Shown one piece after another: positions 1 to 9,718 of a DNA stretch of 64,000 bases. How positions within the stretch are numbered: position 1 is the stretch's first letter; the number at the start of each line of letters is the position of its first letter. The DNA is from RHLJ01 sp965222205 (lineage in GTDB: Bacteria; Bacteroidota; Rhodothermia; Balneolales; Balneolaceae): contig OZ244932.1 in the NCBI GenBank assembly GCA_965222205.1, positions 2,232,001 to 2,296,000 on the forward strand, read 5' to 3'. The translations under genes were made by a program, and so were the position numbers. The notes under the pieces are model-generated. The model saw only the letters and a list, made by a program, of their open reading frames with translations, was not told the DNA's origin and searched no databases.

Positions 1-947
1 AAACGAGTTCATCATCTTTTCTTCAGAGCTTAGCTAAAGGACTCTATGGATATCAAAACCGAAAACTACACCGTGAATTTTTTGGCTTAAAGTTTCCAAA
101 TCCAGTTGGTCTTGCTGCAGGTTTTGATAAAAATGGAGAAACGCCTTTAGCCATGCAGGCACTTGGATTTGGATTTGTTGAGGTAGGAAGTATTACCGCT
201 CAACCTTCTAAGGGGAACCCTAAACCCCGGGCATTCCGGCTTCCTGCTGACCGTTCTTTAATTAACCGAATGGGTCTTAATAATCAAGGTGCTGATACGG
301 TTACTCGACGGCTTTCATCCCTGAAACTGAACATTCCTCTTGGGGTAAATATTGCCAAAACCAACGATGCTTCCATCCATGGAGATGCAGCCATTCAGGA
401 CTATGTGATTAGTTACGAGCTCGCCAATACGGTAGCAGATTATATGACAGTAAATATTTCCTGCCCTAATACAGGAGAGGGTAAAACCTTTGAAGATCCG
501 GATGCTCTGGAAGCTTTGTTAAAAGGATTGGATATAAACAAAAAAGACCGAAAACCAACACTCGTAAAGTTCTCCATTGATACGGACAAAGCTACATTGG
601 AAAAGCTCGTTCAAATTTGTGAATCTCATGGTGTTTCAGGCTATGTTGCAACTAATACCTCGTCAAGCAGGAATGGATTAAACACCTCTCAGGTACAGCT
701 TAAAGAGATTGGAAACGGAGGGCTAAGCGGAAGGGCAATTGCTGATAAAAGTACCCAGATTGTTAGCTGGTTAAGTGAAATGCTACAAGGAAAGAAACCA
801 ATTATTGGAGTTGGAGGGGTTGATAGTGAAGAATCTGCTTTGATGAAGCTCGAAGCCGGTGCTGATCTACTTCAGATTTACACTGGTTTGGTGTACGAAG
901 GACCCACGCTTGTTAAGAGGATCAAGAAAAAAATAGCCTCTATTTAA
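1..947 (+). CDS. pyrD: Dihydroorotate dehydrogenase (quinone), 5' end outside window
   Basis: Oxidises dihydroorotate to orotate in pyrimidine synthesis, using FMN and probably membrane quinone. The reading frame is open from position 3, upstream of the first ATG at 153, and that upstream part already encodes the conserved NPVGLAAGFDKNGE segment, so the ATG at 153 is internal and the gene starts outside the window. About 314 residues are visible. Family motifs follow in order: NPKPR, RMGLNNQGAD, NISCPNT, ATNTSSSR, GGLSGRA, IIGVGGV and QIYTGLVYEGP. The presumed catalytic base position in NISCPNT is Cys, where E. coli and human class 2 enzymes have Ser. The stop overlaps the stop of the converging TPR gene by 4 bp. 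Confidence 0.95.
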   Translation, partial: TSSSSFLQSLAKGLYGYQNRKLHREFFGLKFPNPVGLAAGFDKNGETPLAMQALGFGFVEVGSITAQPSKGNPKPRAFRLPADRSLINRMGLNNQGADTVTRRLSSLKLNIPLGVNIAKTNDASIHGDAAIQDYVISYELANTVADYMTVNISCPNTGEGKTFEDPDALEALLKGLDINKKDRKPTLVKFSIDTDKATLEKLVQICESHGVSGYVATNTSSSRNGLNTSQVQLKEIGNGGLSGRAIADKSTQIVSWLSEMLQGKKPIIGVGGVDSEESALMKLEAGADLLQIYTGLVYEGPTLVKRIKKKIASI

Positions 948-3667
948 TTTCTGAAAGTAAACACTACTTCGCAGCTAACCGGAGTAGCCTCTCCTTCAAC
1001 CAGAACCGGATCAAAAGAAACATGCTCTTCTATCGCTGTTATAAACGAGTTGATCAATTCCTGATTTTGGGTATCAGATGCGAGCTTAAATTCATCAATT
1101 ATTCCTCTGAAATTAATGAAGAATAAAAAGCTGATCTCGTTTTCCTGAATTCCTGATGGGATTTGTACTACATCTAAAAAGCTTTCTGTACCTCCTCTGA
1201 TAAAGACGTTTTGATCAATATCATCACAACTAATGTAATCGGTTGAAGGGTTGAGCTCGGGAGTTACCTCCTCAGATTCTTCAGGAGTCGGTTCAACAGG
1301 GAGAGCAAACTCTGATTTCAGGGTTCTAACCTGACCTGAATACACGGAGTTTGCATAATTATTCAAAAAAAGATCGATTTTTGCACGGGTAGAGTCCCAA
1401 TACACTCCCCTGTAGGGAAACACATCTTTAAAGTCAGGTTCCGTTAATGTAGAATCTAATACACCAGAGTAATAGAGGCTATCGGTATTAGTGATATTGG
1501 TATCGGCGAGAGCAATTCTCGCAGAATCTTTTTTATTTTCTAAAGATGTAACTCTTGTTTCCCACTCTTCATTAAACTCGTTCCATTCCGAAATAGCTTC
1601 TGTAAAACCTGAATCTTTTTTTGCAAGGGCGATGTACGTTTGTATGCCATCAAACAAGGCTCGGCCGGCAATTTCCAACCCGCGATGTTTTTCTTCAAAT
1701 TCGAAAAATATTTCAACCTTTGAAGTATCATTAAGTGCTTCATCCTCTACAATTGAAAAATACTCCGATCTTGGGTCCTCATCCACTTCATCGAACACTT
1801 CCGGTCTCTCAAAACCATAAGTTTCAATTACCCGGTCTGCATATACAGAGTTTGGGAATCTGTTTAGCAATTCTCTCGCTGTTTCTTCTGCTTTCACACT
1901 TTCATTCCGGATAGTGTATAACTCCGACAATGAATACAATGAAACCGGAACCACCTCGCTATTCGGTCGCTCTTCTAAAATTTTATTGAAATAAATTTCG
2001 GCGCTGTCAGGCAGGTTTAGTGAAAGAAAGAACAGATTAGCTAGCTCATAGTTTAACGAAGCCAAATCTTGCCGAACAGAATCTTGTTCTTTTATTGTGA
2101 AAGGAACACGGCTCAAATCAATACTTACAAAAATCTGGCCCGATTCTCCCGTATTAACTCCCGTGTTCTCTGCTCTTGCTTCGTTCTGAGCCTGAACCTC
2201 GTTTACGATTAATGAGGAAACCCTCCAGTTATCAACCAAAGGTCTGCCAGCCCAAAGGGCATTAAACTGCTGTGAAGCTTCTGCAAGCATTACCGGATTC
2301 TTATGACTTAAAAACCCGTTTCGCTCGGCATTCTGTTGCTGGTCATTTTGATTGCCAGAAGCATCAACATTAATAAGAGTATTCCTGCGTTCTTCCTGTT
2401 CTCGTTGGAGGCGGGCTATTTCTTCTCTCTTTTGATTTTCAAGAACAACCAACACAGAATCAAATTCATCCTGTGGCAACTGCCCTAACCACAGTAAGCT
2501 ATCCTGCAAGTGAATTTCATTTTTTAACCGGGCGTAATCACCAAAAGAAGAGGCAAACTCTTTAGCATTAAAGTCTTCAGGCAGTTCTTGCTCGTTCGCG
2601 TTCACACTGGAAGCTGAATCATAATAGGCGGCTGCTCGCTCAAAATCATTGTATTCGAATCGGTTAATCTCAGCTAAGCCATTATAAATTCTCGCTCTTG
2701 TAACTGCGCCAGGTTTAATCCGCGGGTCTCTCAGAATTCGAATATAAATTTCCTCTGCCTTTTCGAAGTTACCCCGATCCTGCTCCGTTTTGCCCAGCTC
2801 AAAATTAAGTTCAGAAATAAATTCGGTGTTTTTATCATCCCGTACCATACTCGAAAACACTTTATATGCTTCCTCCGAGTTACCTAATGCGCGGGCTACT
2901 TCGGCTTTTTTCTTTTGAGCCTCAAACTGGATATCGTAATTCGTGTAGTTCTTTGTGACCTTATCGTAAGCTTCAAAGGCCTCCTCATTATTCCCAAGTA
3001 TTTCATGAAGCTGCCCTATCAGAAAATAGCCACGCTCTTTGTATTCTTTTTTAGGGAGGTTTGGAACTGCAATTACAAGTTGATCCAATGCATTTACCCA
3101 ATTTTCTCTATCAACATAATGCTGAGCCAATACAGCTCTTACCTGAAATTCAAGCCCCTCTTTCCAATTCCCGTCATATAAAGAAAGTTCTTCCGTTAAA
3201 TACTGCACTCCCTGATTGTGAGCTTTAAGCTCCAGCAACGCCCGTCCCTTCCAATATACGGCACGTTGCTTCATTACTTGGTTTTCAGTAGAAAGGTAAA
3301 GCTCGTCAAATTTTTGATCAGCAGAAAAATACTCTCTTCGATAAAAGTATGATTTCCCGATTATTTCCAGGGCATCATCCACCCATTTGGTATCATCATA
3401 TTTGCGAAGAATATCTGCGCCTTTATCTATGGCATCTTGGAAATCTCCCGATCCTGCCCCCATCGGAGTCTCATGTATTCGGATGGGTAGAAGGGTATTA
3501 TAATTTCTCTCTTGTTCTTCTGATCGGTTTTCTCCTTGATTAAAGCTTTTCTTTGCATTGTAGAAGGTATTGTAGTAAGCATTGAAGTTTTTAAAGTTCG
3601 ACTTAAACGTGGTTTTACACCCGGATAAGATTAGAACTACTAAAAAAACACCTATTACTCTACGCAT
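944..3667 (-). CDS. Large TPR lipoprotein, PorW/SprE-like
   Basis: A 907-residue protein with a lipoprotein signal peptide (lipobox LSGC, Cys17), so probably anchored in the periplasm or outer membrane. The region after the lipobox (FNAYYNTFYNAKKSFNQGE) resembles the start of PorW/SprE, the TPR lipoprotein tied to type IX secretion and gliding in Bacteroidota. TPR-like helical repeats fill most of residues 60-650, with a Gln/Glu-rich charged stretch near 400-450. The last 100 residues (FLFFINFRGIIDEFKLASD) look like a TonB C-terminal-type domain. Assignment to PorW/SprE is by eye and tentative; a general TPR scaffold is the alternative. It ends against pyrD and sits 38 bp downstream of pyk on the same strand. 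Confidence 0.75.
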   Translation of the reverse strand: MRRVIGVFLVVLILSGCKTTFKSNFKNFNAYYNTFYNAKKSFNQGENRSEEQERNYNTLLPIRIHETPMGAGSGDFQDAIDKGADILRKYDDTKWVDDALEIIGKSYFYRREYFSADQKFDELYLSTENQVMKQRAVYWKGRALLELKAHNQGVQYLTEELSLYDGNWKEGLEFQVRAVLAQHYVDRENWVNALDQLVIAVPNLPKKEYKERGYFLIGQLHEILGNNEEAFEAYDKVTKNYTNYDIQFEAQKKKAEVARALGNSEEAYKVFSSMVRDDKNTEFISELNFELGKTEQDRGNFEKAEEIYIRILRDPRIKPGAVTRARIYNGLAEINRFEYNDFERAAAYYDSASSVNANEQELPEDFNAKEFASSFGDYARLKNEIHLQDSLLWLGQLPQDEFDSVLVVLENQKREEIARLQREQEERRNTLINVDASGNQNDQQQNAERNGFLSHKNPVMLAEASQQFNALWAGRPLVDNWRVSSLIVNEVQAQNEARAENTGVNTGESGQIFVSIDLSRVPFTIKEQDSVRQDLASLNYELANLFFLSLNLPDSAEIYFNKILEERPNSEVVPVSLYSLSELYTIRNESVKAEETARELLNRFPNSVYADRVIETYGFERPEVFDEVDEDPRSEYFSIVEDEALNDTSKVEIFFEFEEKHRGLEIAGRALFDGIQTYIALAKKDSGFTEAISEWNEFNEEWETRVTSLENKKDSARIALADTNITNTDSLYYSGVLDSTLTEPDFKDVFPYRGVYWDSTRAKIDLFLNNYANSVYSGQVRTLKSEFALPVEPTPEESEEVTPELNPSTDYISCDDIDQNVFIRGGTESFLDVVQIPSGIQENEISFLFFINFRGIIDEFKLASDTQNQELINSFITAIEEHVSFDPVLVEGEATPVSCEVVFTFRN

Positions 3668-3705
3668 CTGCTAGTTTTGAAAATTCAGCATATCAACGTT
3701 CAAAA

Positions 3706-5139
3706 TTACTCGATCGTACTTACTTTTATCATATTCGTTTGTCCACGTTTTGCTATGGGCATTCCGGTTGCTATAGTGATACGATCTCCTTTTTTAACCA
3801 TGCCCCTGTCCTCAAGATAGTGTTCCATCATTTTAACACTCTTATCAGTATCAAAAAGTTCATCCATTCGAACAGATTGAACTCCCCAAACCAAATTTAA
3901 CTGGCGGCGGACTTTTTGTGATTCTGTGAATGCAAAGATCGGAACCTTTGGCCGAAATTTAGCAATTCTACGGGCTGTATTTCCAGTATGAGTAATTGTA
4001 CTGATCACTTTTGCCTCAACGTTATCAGCCATAGAAATGCAAGAAAAGGCGATAGATTCTATAATCTGCTTCTCTTTAAGGTTGGGTTTCCTGTACTCTA
4101 AACTATTATATAGCTGAAGACGACGTTCCTCAATTTTACGGCAAATTCTGTTCATAACATTTACCGCTTCCATTGGGTATTTACCTGCCGCTGTTTCTCC
4201 AGAAAGCATCACAGCGTCAGTTCCATCTAGTACTGCATTTGCAACATCCGAGCTTTCTGCCCGGGTTGGTCGGGGATTGTTAATCATGGAATCAAGCATT
4301 TGAGTAGCGGTAATTACCGGTTTTCCGTGCGTTCGGCATTTTTCGATAATCATTTTTTGAATGAAAGGTACTTCTTCTGTAGCAATCTCAATCCCAAGAT
4401 CACCCCTTGCTACCATAATTCCATCTGAGGCTTCAATAATTTCGTCGATATTTTCTATAGCTTCGGGCTTCTCAATTTTAGATATAACCCCCGCTTCACA
4501 TCCTGACTCAGCAATTCTTCGCTTTAAATCAAGGACTTCAGCTGCCGTACGTACAAATGATAGTGCAACAAAATCCACATTCTTCGCTAAGCCAAACTCA
4601 AGATCCTTAATATCTTTTTGAGTTAATGCAGGGATTGAAATTTTTACATTCGGGAGGTTTACTCCTTTCCGGGATTTGAGAACTCCACCTACTAAAACTT
4701 TTGCTTCAAGTTCATCTCCTTTTTTTGCTGTGATCTTGAATTCGAGCAATCCATCGTCAAGTAAAATTTTATTCCCAACTTCGGCTTCTTTAGCCAGATT
4801 TTTATAGTCAATAGGAATGATGGATTCTGTCCCCTCAACTTCTTTACCTGTGATGGTTATTGTGCTCCCGTCTTTCAATTCCTGGCCACCGCCTTTCATT
4901 TGCCCTACTCTGATTTTCGGACCTTGCAAATCCATTAAAACGGCTATACTGTAATCGTTTTCCCGCGCCGTTTTTCGAATGTATTCTATAGAACGGGCAT
5001 GTACTTCGTGGGAACCATGCGAGAAGTTTATTCGGGCAACATTCATCCCGTGTAAAAAAAGATTAGTAATCCCCTCTTGTGTGTTACAGCTTGGGCCAAT
5101 GGTACAAACAATTTTCGTTCTTCGAAGTGGGGTGATCAT
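3706..5139 (-). CDS. pyk: Pyruvate kinase
   Basis: Final glycolytic step: transfers phosphate from phosphoenolpyruvate to ADP. The 477 residues match the usual bacterial length. Visible motifs are the N-terminal RRTKIVCTIGPSC, the NFSHG substrate loop, VISKIEKPEAIENID with the catalytic Lys, MVARGDLGIEI with metal-binding Glu/Asp, ITATQMLDSM, RPTRAESSDVANAVLDG and MLSGETAAGKYP. The C-terminal regulatory domain (HTGNTARRIAKFRP onward) is complete, without the extra PEP-utiliser domain found in some Gram-positive enzymes. The start is right because MITPLRRTK leads directly into the first strand. It is divergent from the GWxTD gene across 137 bp. Confidence 0.97.
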   Translation of the reverse strand: MITPLRRTKIVCTIGPSCNTQEGITNLFLHGMNVARINFSHGSHEVHARSIEYIRKTARENDYSIAVLMDLQGPKIRVGQMKGGGQELKDGSTITITGKEVEGTESIIPIDYKNLAKEAEVGNKILLDDGLLEFKITAKKGDELEAKVLVGGVLKSRKGVNLPNVKISIPALTQKDIKDLEFGLAKNVDFVALSFVRTAAEVLDLKRRIAESGCEAGVISKIEKPEAIENIDEIIEASDGIMVARGDLGIEIATEEVPFIQKMIIEKCRTHGKPVITATQMLDSMINNPRPTRAESSDVANAVLDGTDAVMLSGETAAGKYPMEAVNVMNRICRKIEERRLQLYNSLEYRKPNLKEKQIIESIAFSCISMADNVEAKVISTITHTGNTARRIAKFRPKVPIFAFTESQKVRRQLNLVWGVQSVRMDELFDTDKSVKMMEHYLEDRGMVKKGDRITIATGMPIAKRGQTNMIKVSTIE

Positions 5140-5276
5140 AAATCCTATAATTTGTGCTTGTGAGTGTCGTTACTTACTATATATTCGATTAAAGATAGTT
5201 TAAATATGACTATCTATGGTAACTGTTTTATTAATTTTTTACCCTTAAGACCATTACATATTCTATTTGAAAAAAT

Positions 5277-6734
5277 ATGCTAGTTAAGCCTGAAAACATT
5301 AGAGACAAAGTTAAACAAACCCTTAGCGTTCCTTTACTGCTTCTTTCGTTATGCCTTTTTGCAAGTTGTTCTAATTCTTATATAGATGAGGTAGACAGAA
5401 GCGGAGGATATCAATTCCGACCTGGATTTCCTGAAGTTCGACTTGTGACTGCCGGAACGGTAGATGAATATACGGACAGCACCCGAATAACAGTAACAGG
5501 AGAGATTGTTTATGCAAGTCTTGTTTTCAAGAAAGTGGGAGAAATTTATCGTTCAGAAATAGTAGTAGAAGTTCAGATTCTGGATCAGACAAATCCCGAA
5601 AATATTATCGAAGCTAAAAATTATCCCATTACGATTGATGAAGAAAGTTCAAACAAGGTAGTAAGTCAGGAAGAGTATTTAGTTCGAAAAATATATGATG
5701 TAGACCCCGGTGAATATATAATCAACTTTTCAGTAACTGATCTTAGCAATAACAAACAGACGATTCGGACAGCTGAAACGTACATCCCGGATCCAAACGA
5801 TCAGGTATCTCATATTACTAATATCCAGATTTTCTCTAAAGATGAAACCTATGGAAATAACTTTGATCCAATCACAACTTATGATATTTCCAATCAAGCC
5901 GATTCCGTTCGTTTTGTTTTTCAGGTAACTAATAACAAACCTGAAAGCCCAATCACTATTGACTCACGTCTCATTAAATTTCGTTCAGATACTACCATAT
6001 CCCGACCTATGAGCTGGCCCAACTATAACAACTCTCATATTGCTTACCGTGGAATTCTGTATGACAAGTATGAAGTGGTTAGTTCCTCCCGCAGAATTAT
6101 AAACCAGCCCGGAAGTGTTTCCATTGAATTTATTTTTCCCAATTTACCCAGAGGAAATTACCGTTTTGAAGTAAGATCTGATTCGGATGATGATGATAAT
6201 GAATTATTTAAAGGAAGAGATTTTAGTGTAAAAAGCCTGAATTATCCTTCTCTTAAAACCCCTGAAGAACTCGCAGCCCCTCTTTACTACTTAATGGACA
6301 AAAAAGAATATGAGGAAATCATGGCTATTAAAGATAGCAAGAAACTAAAAAGAGCTATTGATCGATTTTGGCTTAAGAATGTCAAAAATTCAAAAAAAGC
6401 TCAGAATGTAATTTCTCTGTATTATGAGCGGGTAGAGGAAGCAAATAAACAGTTCGCAAGCTTTAAGGAAGGATGGAAAACTGATATGGGAATGATATAC
6501 ATTCTTTTTGGACCTCCCTGGTATATCAATTCCTCTCTTGATCAAACTATCTGGTCCTATTCTTATAATTTTAATGAATTCGAGACAAATTTTTATTTCA
6601 GAACCCCCCGTATTAAGAATAAGTTTTTCCCTTTTGATAATTACTTACTCATGAGGACCCAACAATATCATAGCGTGCAGTATCAACAGATTCAAATGTG
6701 GCTAACTGGGAATATTTTACGAGACAATTTATAG
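5277..6734 (+). CDS. GWxTD domain lipoprotein
   Basis: A 485-residue lipoprotein (lipobox FASC, Cys31) with a long beta-rich middle and a C-terminal GWxTD domain. The signature GWKTD lies at residues 399-403 and is followed by MGMIYILFGPP, typical of the family. The function of GWxTD proteins is not established; they are common in Balneolaeota, Bacteroidota and Acidobacteriota. The N-terminus before the signal core is rather long (about 18 residues), but no better start is visible. It precedes the SusC gene on the same strand by 113 bp, probably as a separate transcript. Confidence 0.88.
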   Translation: MLVKPENIRDKVKQTLSVPLLLLSLCLFASCSNSYIDEVDRSGGYQFRPGFPEVRLVTAGTVDEYTDSTRITVTGEIVYASLVFKKVGEIYRSEIVVEVQILDQTNPENIIEAKNYPITIDEESSNKVVSQEEYLVRKIYDVDPGEYIINFSVTDLSNNKQTIRTAETYIPDPNDQVSHITNIQIFSKDETYGNNFDPITTYDISNQADSVRFVFQVTNNKPESPITIDSRLIKFRSDTTISRPMSWPNYNNSHIAYRGILYDKYEVVSSSRRIINQPGSVSIEFIFPNLPRGNYRFEVRSDSDDDDNELFKGRDFSVKSLNYPSLKTPEELAAPLYYLMDKKEYEEIMAIKDSKKLKRAIDRFWLKNVKNSKKAQNVISLYYERVEEANKQFASFKEGWKTDMGMIYILFGPPWYINSSLDQTIWSYSYNFNEFETNFYFRTPRIKNKFFPFDNYLLMRTQQYHSVQYQQIQMWLTGNILRDNL

Positions 6735-6847
6735 GTTTTTTTACAAAAAGAGGGCTCTTTTATTTAAACAAAAGATATTGCCTATTTCCTGCCAAATGCC
6801 TTTCTTTACCGTTCACTATTAAACATTAATTAATATAGAGGTCATCT

Positions 6848-9676
6848 ATGTTTAAAAAGCTATTAAGCTCAGGTCTTTTCTGTGTCTTATTTTCGAGCCT
6901 GGCGTTCGCCCAGTTTGGAAGTATCACGGGAACGATTACTGACGATGTAACAGGCGAAGAATTACCTGGTGCAAACGTATACATTGTAGAACTTGAAAAA
7001 GGAGCATCTACAGATATCAACGGTGATTACACCGTATCTGCCGTTCCTAACGGTACCTACAATATCAGAGTCACTTATATTGGGTACTTAAGACAAGATC
7101 TTACGGTAACCGTAGACGGTGAAACCAATCTGGACATTTATCTTGAAGAAGATATCGCGGGTCTGGAAGAAATTATTGTAACCGGTCAGGGACAAGCCAT
7201 TGACAAGAAACGACTATCTACCACCGTAGATGTTATTTCGGCCAAAGACCTGGAAGCTATTCCAGCTCAGCGCCTGGATCAGGTGCTTCAGGCCAACCTG
7301 CCTAACTCTCAAATCCGCCTTTCCTCAGGCCAGCCGGGTACAGCTTCTTTAATTAGAGGTAGAGGTATTAACTCGGCATTAACTTCCACCACTCCGGTTA
7401 TCTATGTAGACGGTGTTCGCGTGGATAATTCAACCGGTGCTTCTGCTGATATTGCAACTGGTGGAGCTCAAAGTTCGGCTGTTGCGGATATTCCACTGGA
7501 AAACATCGAGCGTATCGAGGTGATCAAGGGGGGTGCAGCAACGACCCTGTATGGGGCTGATGCGGCGAATGGAGTGATACAGATTTTCACCAAGAAAGGG
7601 GTTCGCGGAGCCAGCCAGTTCAGCTTTGAGTCGAACATTGGTGTCACGAAAGGAACCGAAGACTTTTTATTCTTCGATAATACTGCTGAAATACTCTACG
7701 AAACCGGTACCTACCAGGAGTACAAGCTTTCAGCCAGTGGCGGTAACGACAATGTTACCTACTCCTTTGGAGGTTCCATGCTGGATGACGATGGTTTTAA
7801 ACCTAATACAGGACAAGTACGTCATAACCTAAGAACCACAGTAAATGCTCAGCTTAATGATGTAGTTACATATACAGGATCTCTTGGCTTCTCAAGCGCT
7901 GAGTTCCAACGTGACAATAACGCGAATAGCTCTTTTGGATCCTTCAGTAGTTTGGAAGGTGCCAGATTTGGAGATATTGATGCTTTAGACGCTGCTGGTT
8001 TAGATGCACGTAAAGACTTTATTCTAAATATTCAAAATAATGTTGATTTCACAGAAAACAACAAACGCTTCCAGACCTCACACAGCCTGAACTTTAATAT
8101 CATGGAAGGCCTGGCTGCCAAAGCGGTGGTTGGAGTAGATAACCGTACTTCCCGTCAACGTCAGATCCAAACGAATGCGTATTTGATAGCATTAGGAACG
8201 CAGCCTGCAGGGACTTCTGACCAAGGTCAAATTACTTTATTCGAGCGTGATCAATTAGGAATTACCCTTGAAGGGAGTGTACAGTATCAGAAAGATTTCG
8301 AAGACATTTCTACGGTAACCGTAGTGGGTGGTCAGCTCTTCCGGGCCGATGATCGTCAGGTAAATATTATAGGTAGCGAGATTCCTGATGGAGTAAAAAC
8401 AATGAATTCTGCATCAGAAACTTCAGTAACTGATTTTAGAAGAACCGTAGCCAACTATGGGTTCTTCTTCCAGGAGAACATTGGCTTCATGGATAAGTAC
8501 TTCGTGGAGTTCGGAGCCCGTGTGGATGATAACACCGCCTTCGGTGAGGAAGTAGATCCTCAGCTATTCCCTAAGGTTGGATTCAGCTACTCGCTCTCCT
8601 CCGAAGGTTTCTTCCAAGAGTTGGTTCCACAGAATATTCTGTCAAACGTTAAAATCCGCGCCAACTATGGCGAGGCCGGCAACTTCCCGACGCCATTCTC
8701 CAACCAAGTGCTTGCCGATATCGATCCGTTCCGAAATGGTCAGTCAATTGAGTTCGGTACTGCTGGTGATCCGGAACTTAAGCCTGAGCGTTCTAAAACG
8801 TATGAGGCTGGAATTGACTTAGGATTCTGGAATAACCGTGCAAATGTGGAATTTACCGTGTATCAAACCACGACCGAAGACGCCCTGTTTAACTCAAATA
8901 ATGCCCCTTCTACGGGTCTTGGAGCTTCCCTGCAAAACGTTGGAGAAATCGAAAACAAAGGATGGGAACTATCCTCCAGAGTTCAGGTTCTTCAAGCTCG
9001 TGATTATAGCCTTTCTTTGAGAGCCTCCATTAACAGCTTTACAAATGAAGTTACTGCCTCCGGTGGTGCTCCGTTTAACGTAGGTGGATTCTCGTTCTTA
9101 GGTTCCTGGGTGGAAGAAGGCAAGCCGATTGGCTACTTTCGTGGAAACAGCCCGGTGTTTGACGGTGCCGGAAACTTAGTAGATGTCATTCCAAATGCCG
9201 ATTTAGGAAGCACGATTCCTGATTTCTTTGGCTCGTTCGGAGCGAACTTCAACTACAAAGCACTATCGCTTAATATTACTGGTGATTATCAATCAGGTGC
9301 GAACATAGTGAACACCACAGAGGTACTTAAGTTTATCCGTGGCGTGCCAGATGACAGATACCCGGCAGGTGCTGGAAACAACTTCTTTGATCTTGCAGGT
9401 ATTTGGGTAGAAGATGCCAGCTATGTTAAAGTTCGATTGATTTCCCTGAATTATGATCTGCCTGCAGAATGGTATGACGGAATTGTTAGAAAAATCAGTG
9501 TAGGCGCATTAGCGATTAACCCATTAAACTTTGTAGCTAATAATGTAGATCCTGAAGTTTCAGGAGCAGGTATTGGTTCACAAGGTGGTGGAACTGAAGT
9601 TGGTGTTGGTGGTTTCGTGTATGGAACGGAGTCCCAGCCAAGACAATTCATCGGCAGCATCAAAATTGACTTTTGA
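6848..9676 (+). CDS. SusC/RagA-family TonB-dependent outer-membrane receptor
   Basis: A 942-residue outer-membrane transporter that would import an oligomeric nutrient using TonB energy. In order: a signal peptide ending LAFAQ near residue 22; a carboxypeptidase-regulatory-like beta domain (FGSITGTITDDVTGEELPGA, residues 23-100); a plug domain with RLDQVLQANLPNSQI and TPVIYVDGVRVDN, then IERIEVIKGGAATTLYG; and a large beta-barrel ending in an aromatic residue (IGSIKIDF). That final Phe is the usual barrel-assembly signal. The SusD-type partner follows 42 bp downstream. No glycosidase, protease or sensor lies next to the pair, so the substrate cannot be told. Confidence 0.93.
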   Translation: MFKKLLSSGLFCVLFSSLAFAQFGSITGTITDDVTGEELPGANVYIVELEKGASTDINGDYTVSAVPNGTYNIRVTYIGYLRQDLTVTVDGETNLDIYLEEDIAGLEEIIVTGQGQAIDKKRLSTTVDVISAKDLEAIPAQRLDQVLQANLPNSQIRLSSGQPGTASLIRGRGINSALTSTTPVIYVDGVRVDNSTGASADIATGGAQSSAVADIPLENIERIEVIKGGAATTLYGADAANGVIQIFTKKGVRGASQFSFESNIGVTKGTEDFLFFDNTAEILYETGTYQEYKLSASGGNDNVTYSFGGSMLDDDGFKPNTGQVRHNLRTTVNAQLNDVVTYTGSLGFSSAEFQRDNNANSSFGSFSSLEGARFGDIDALDAAGLDARKDFILNIQNNVDFTENNKRFQTSHSLNFNIMEGLAAKAVVGVDNRTSRQRQIQTNAYLIALGTQPAGTSDQGQITLFERDQLGITLEGSVQYQKDFEDISTVTVVGGQLFRADDRQVNIIGSEIPDGVKTMNSASETSVTDFRRTVANYGFFFQENIGFMDKYFVEFGARVDDNTAFGEEVDPQLFPKVGFSYSLSSEGFFQELVPQNILSNVKIRANYGEAGNFPTPFSNQVLADIDPFRNGQSIEFGTAGDPELKPERSKTYEAGIDLGFWNNRANVEFTVYQTTTEDALFNSNNAPSTGLGASLQNVGEIENKGWELSSRVQVLQARDYSLSLRASINSFTNEVTASGGAPFNVGGFSFLGSWVEEGKPIGYFRGNSPVFDGAGNLVDVIPNADLGSTIPDFFGSFGANFNYKALSLNITGDYQSGANIVNTTEVLKFIRGVPDDRYPAGAGNNFFDLAGIWVEDASYVKVRLISLNYDLPAEWYDGIVRKISVGALAINPLNFVANNVDPEVSGAGIGSQGGGTEVGVGGFVYGTESQPRQFIGSIKIDF

Positions 9677-9718
9677 TCCTGTGCATCATCAATCTTCAAA
9701 CACAAAGAACTTAGTATT

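Noticed and set aside
6735..6790. A terminator after the GWxTD gene (AAAAGA/TCTTTT)
   Set aside because: The stem is short and purely A/T-rich, with a 4-nt loop; too weak to call.
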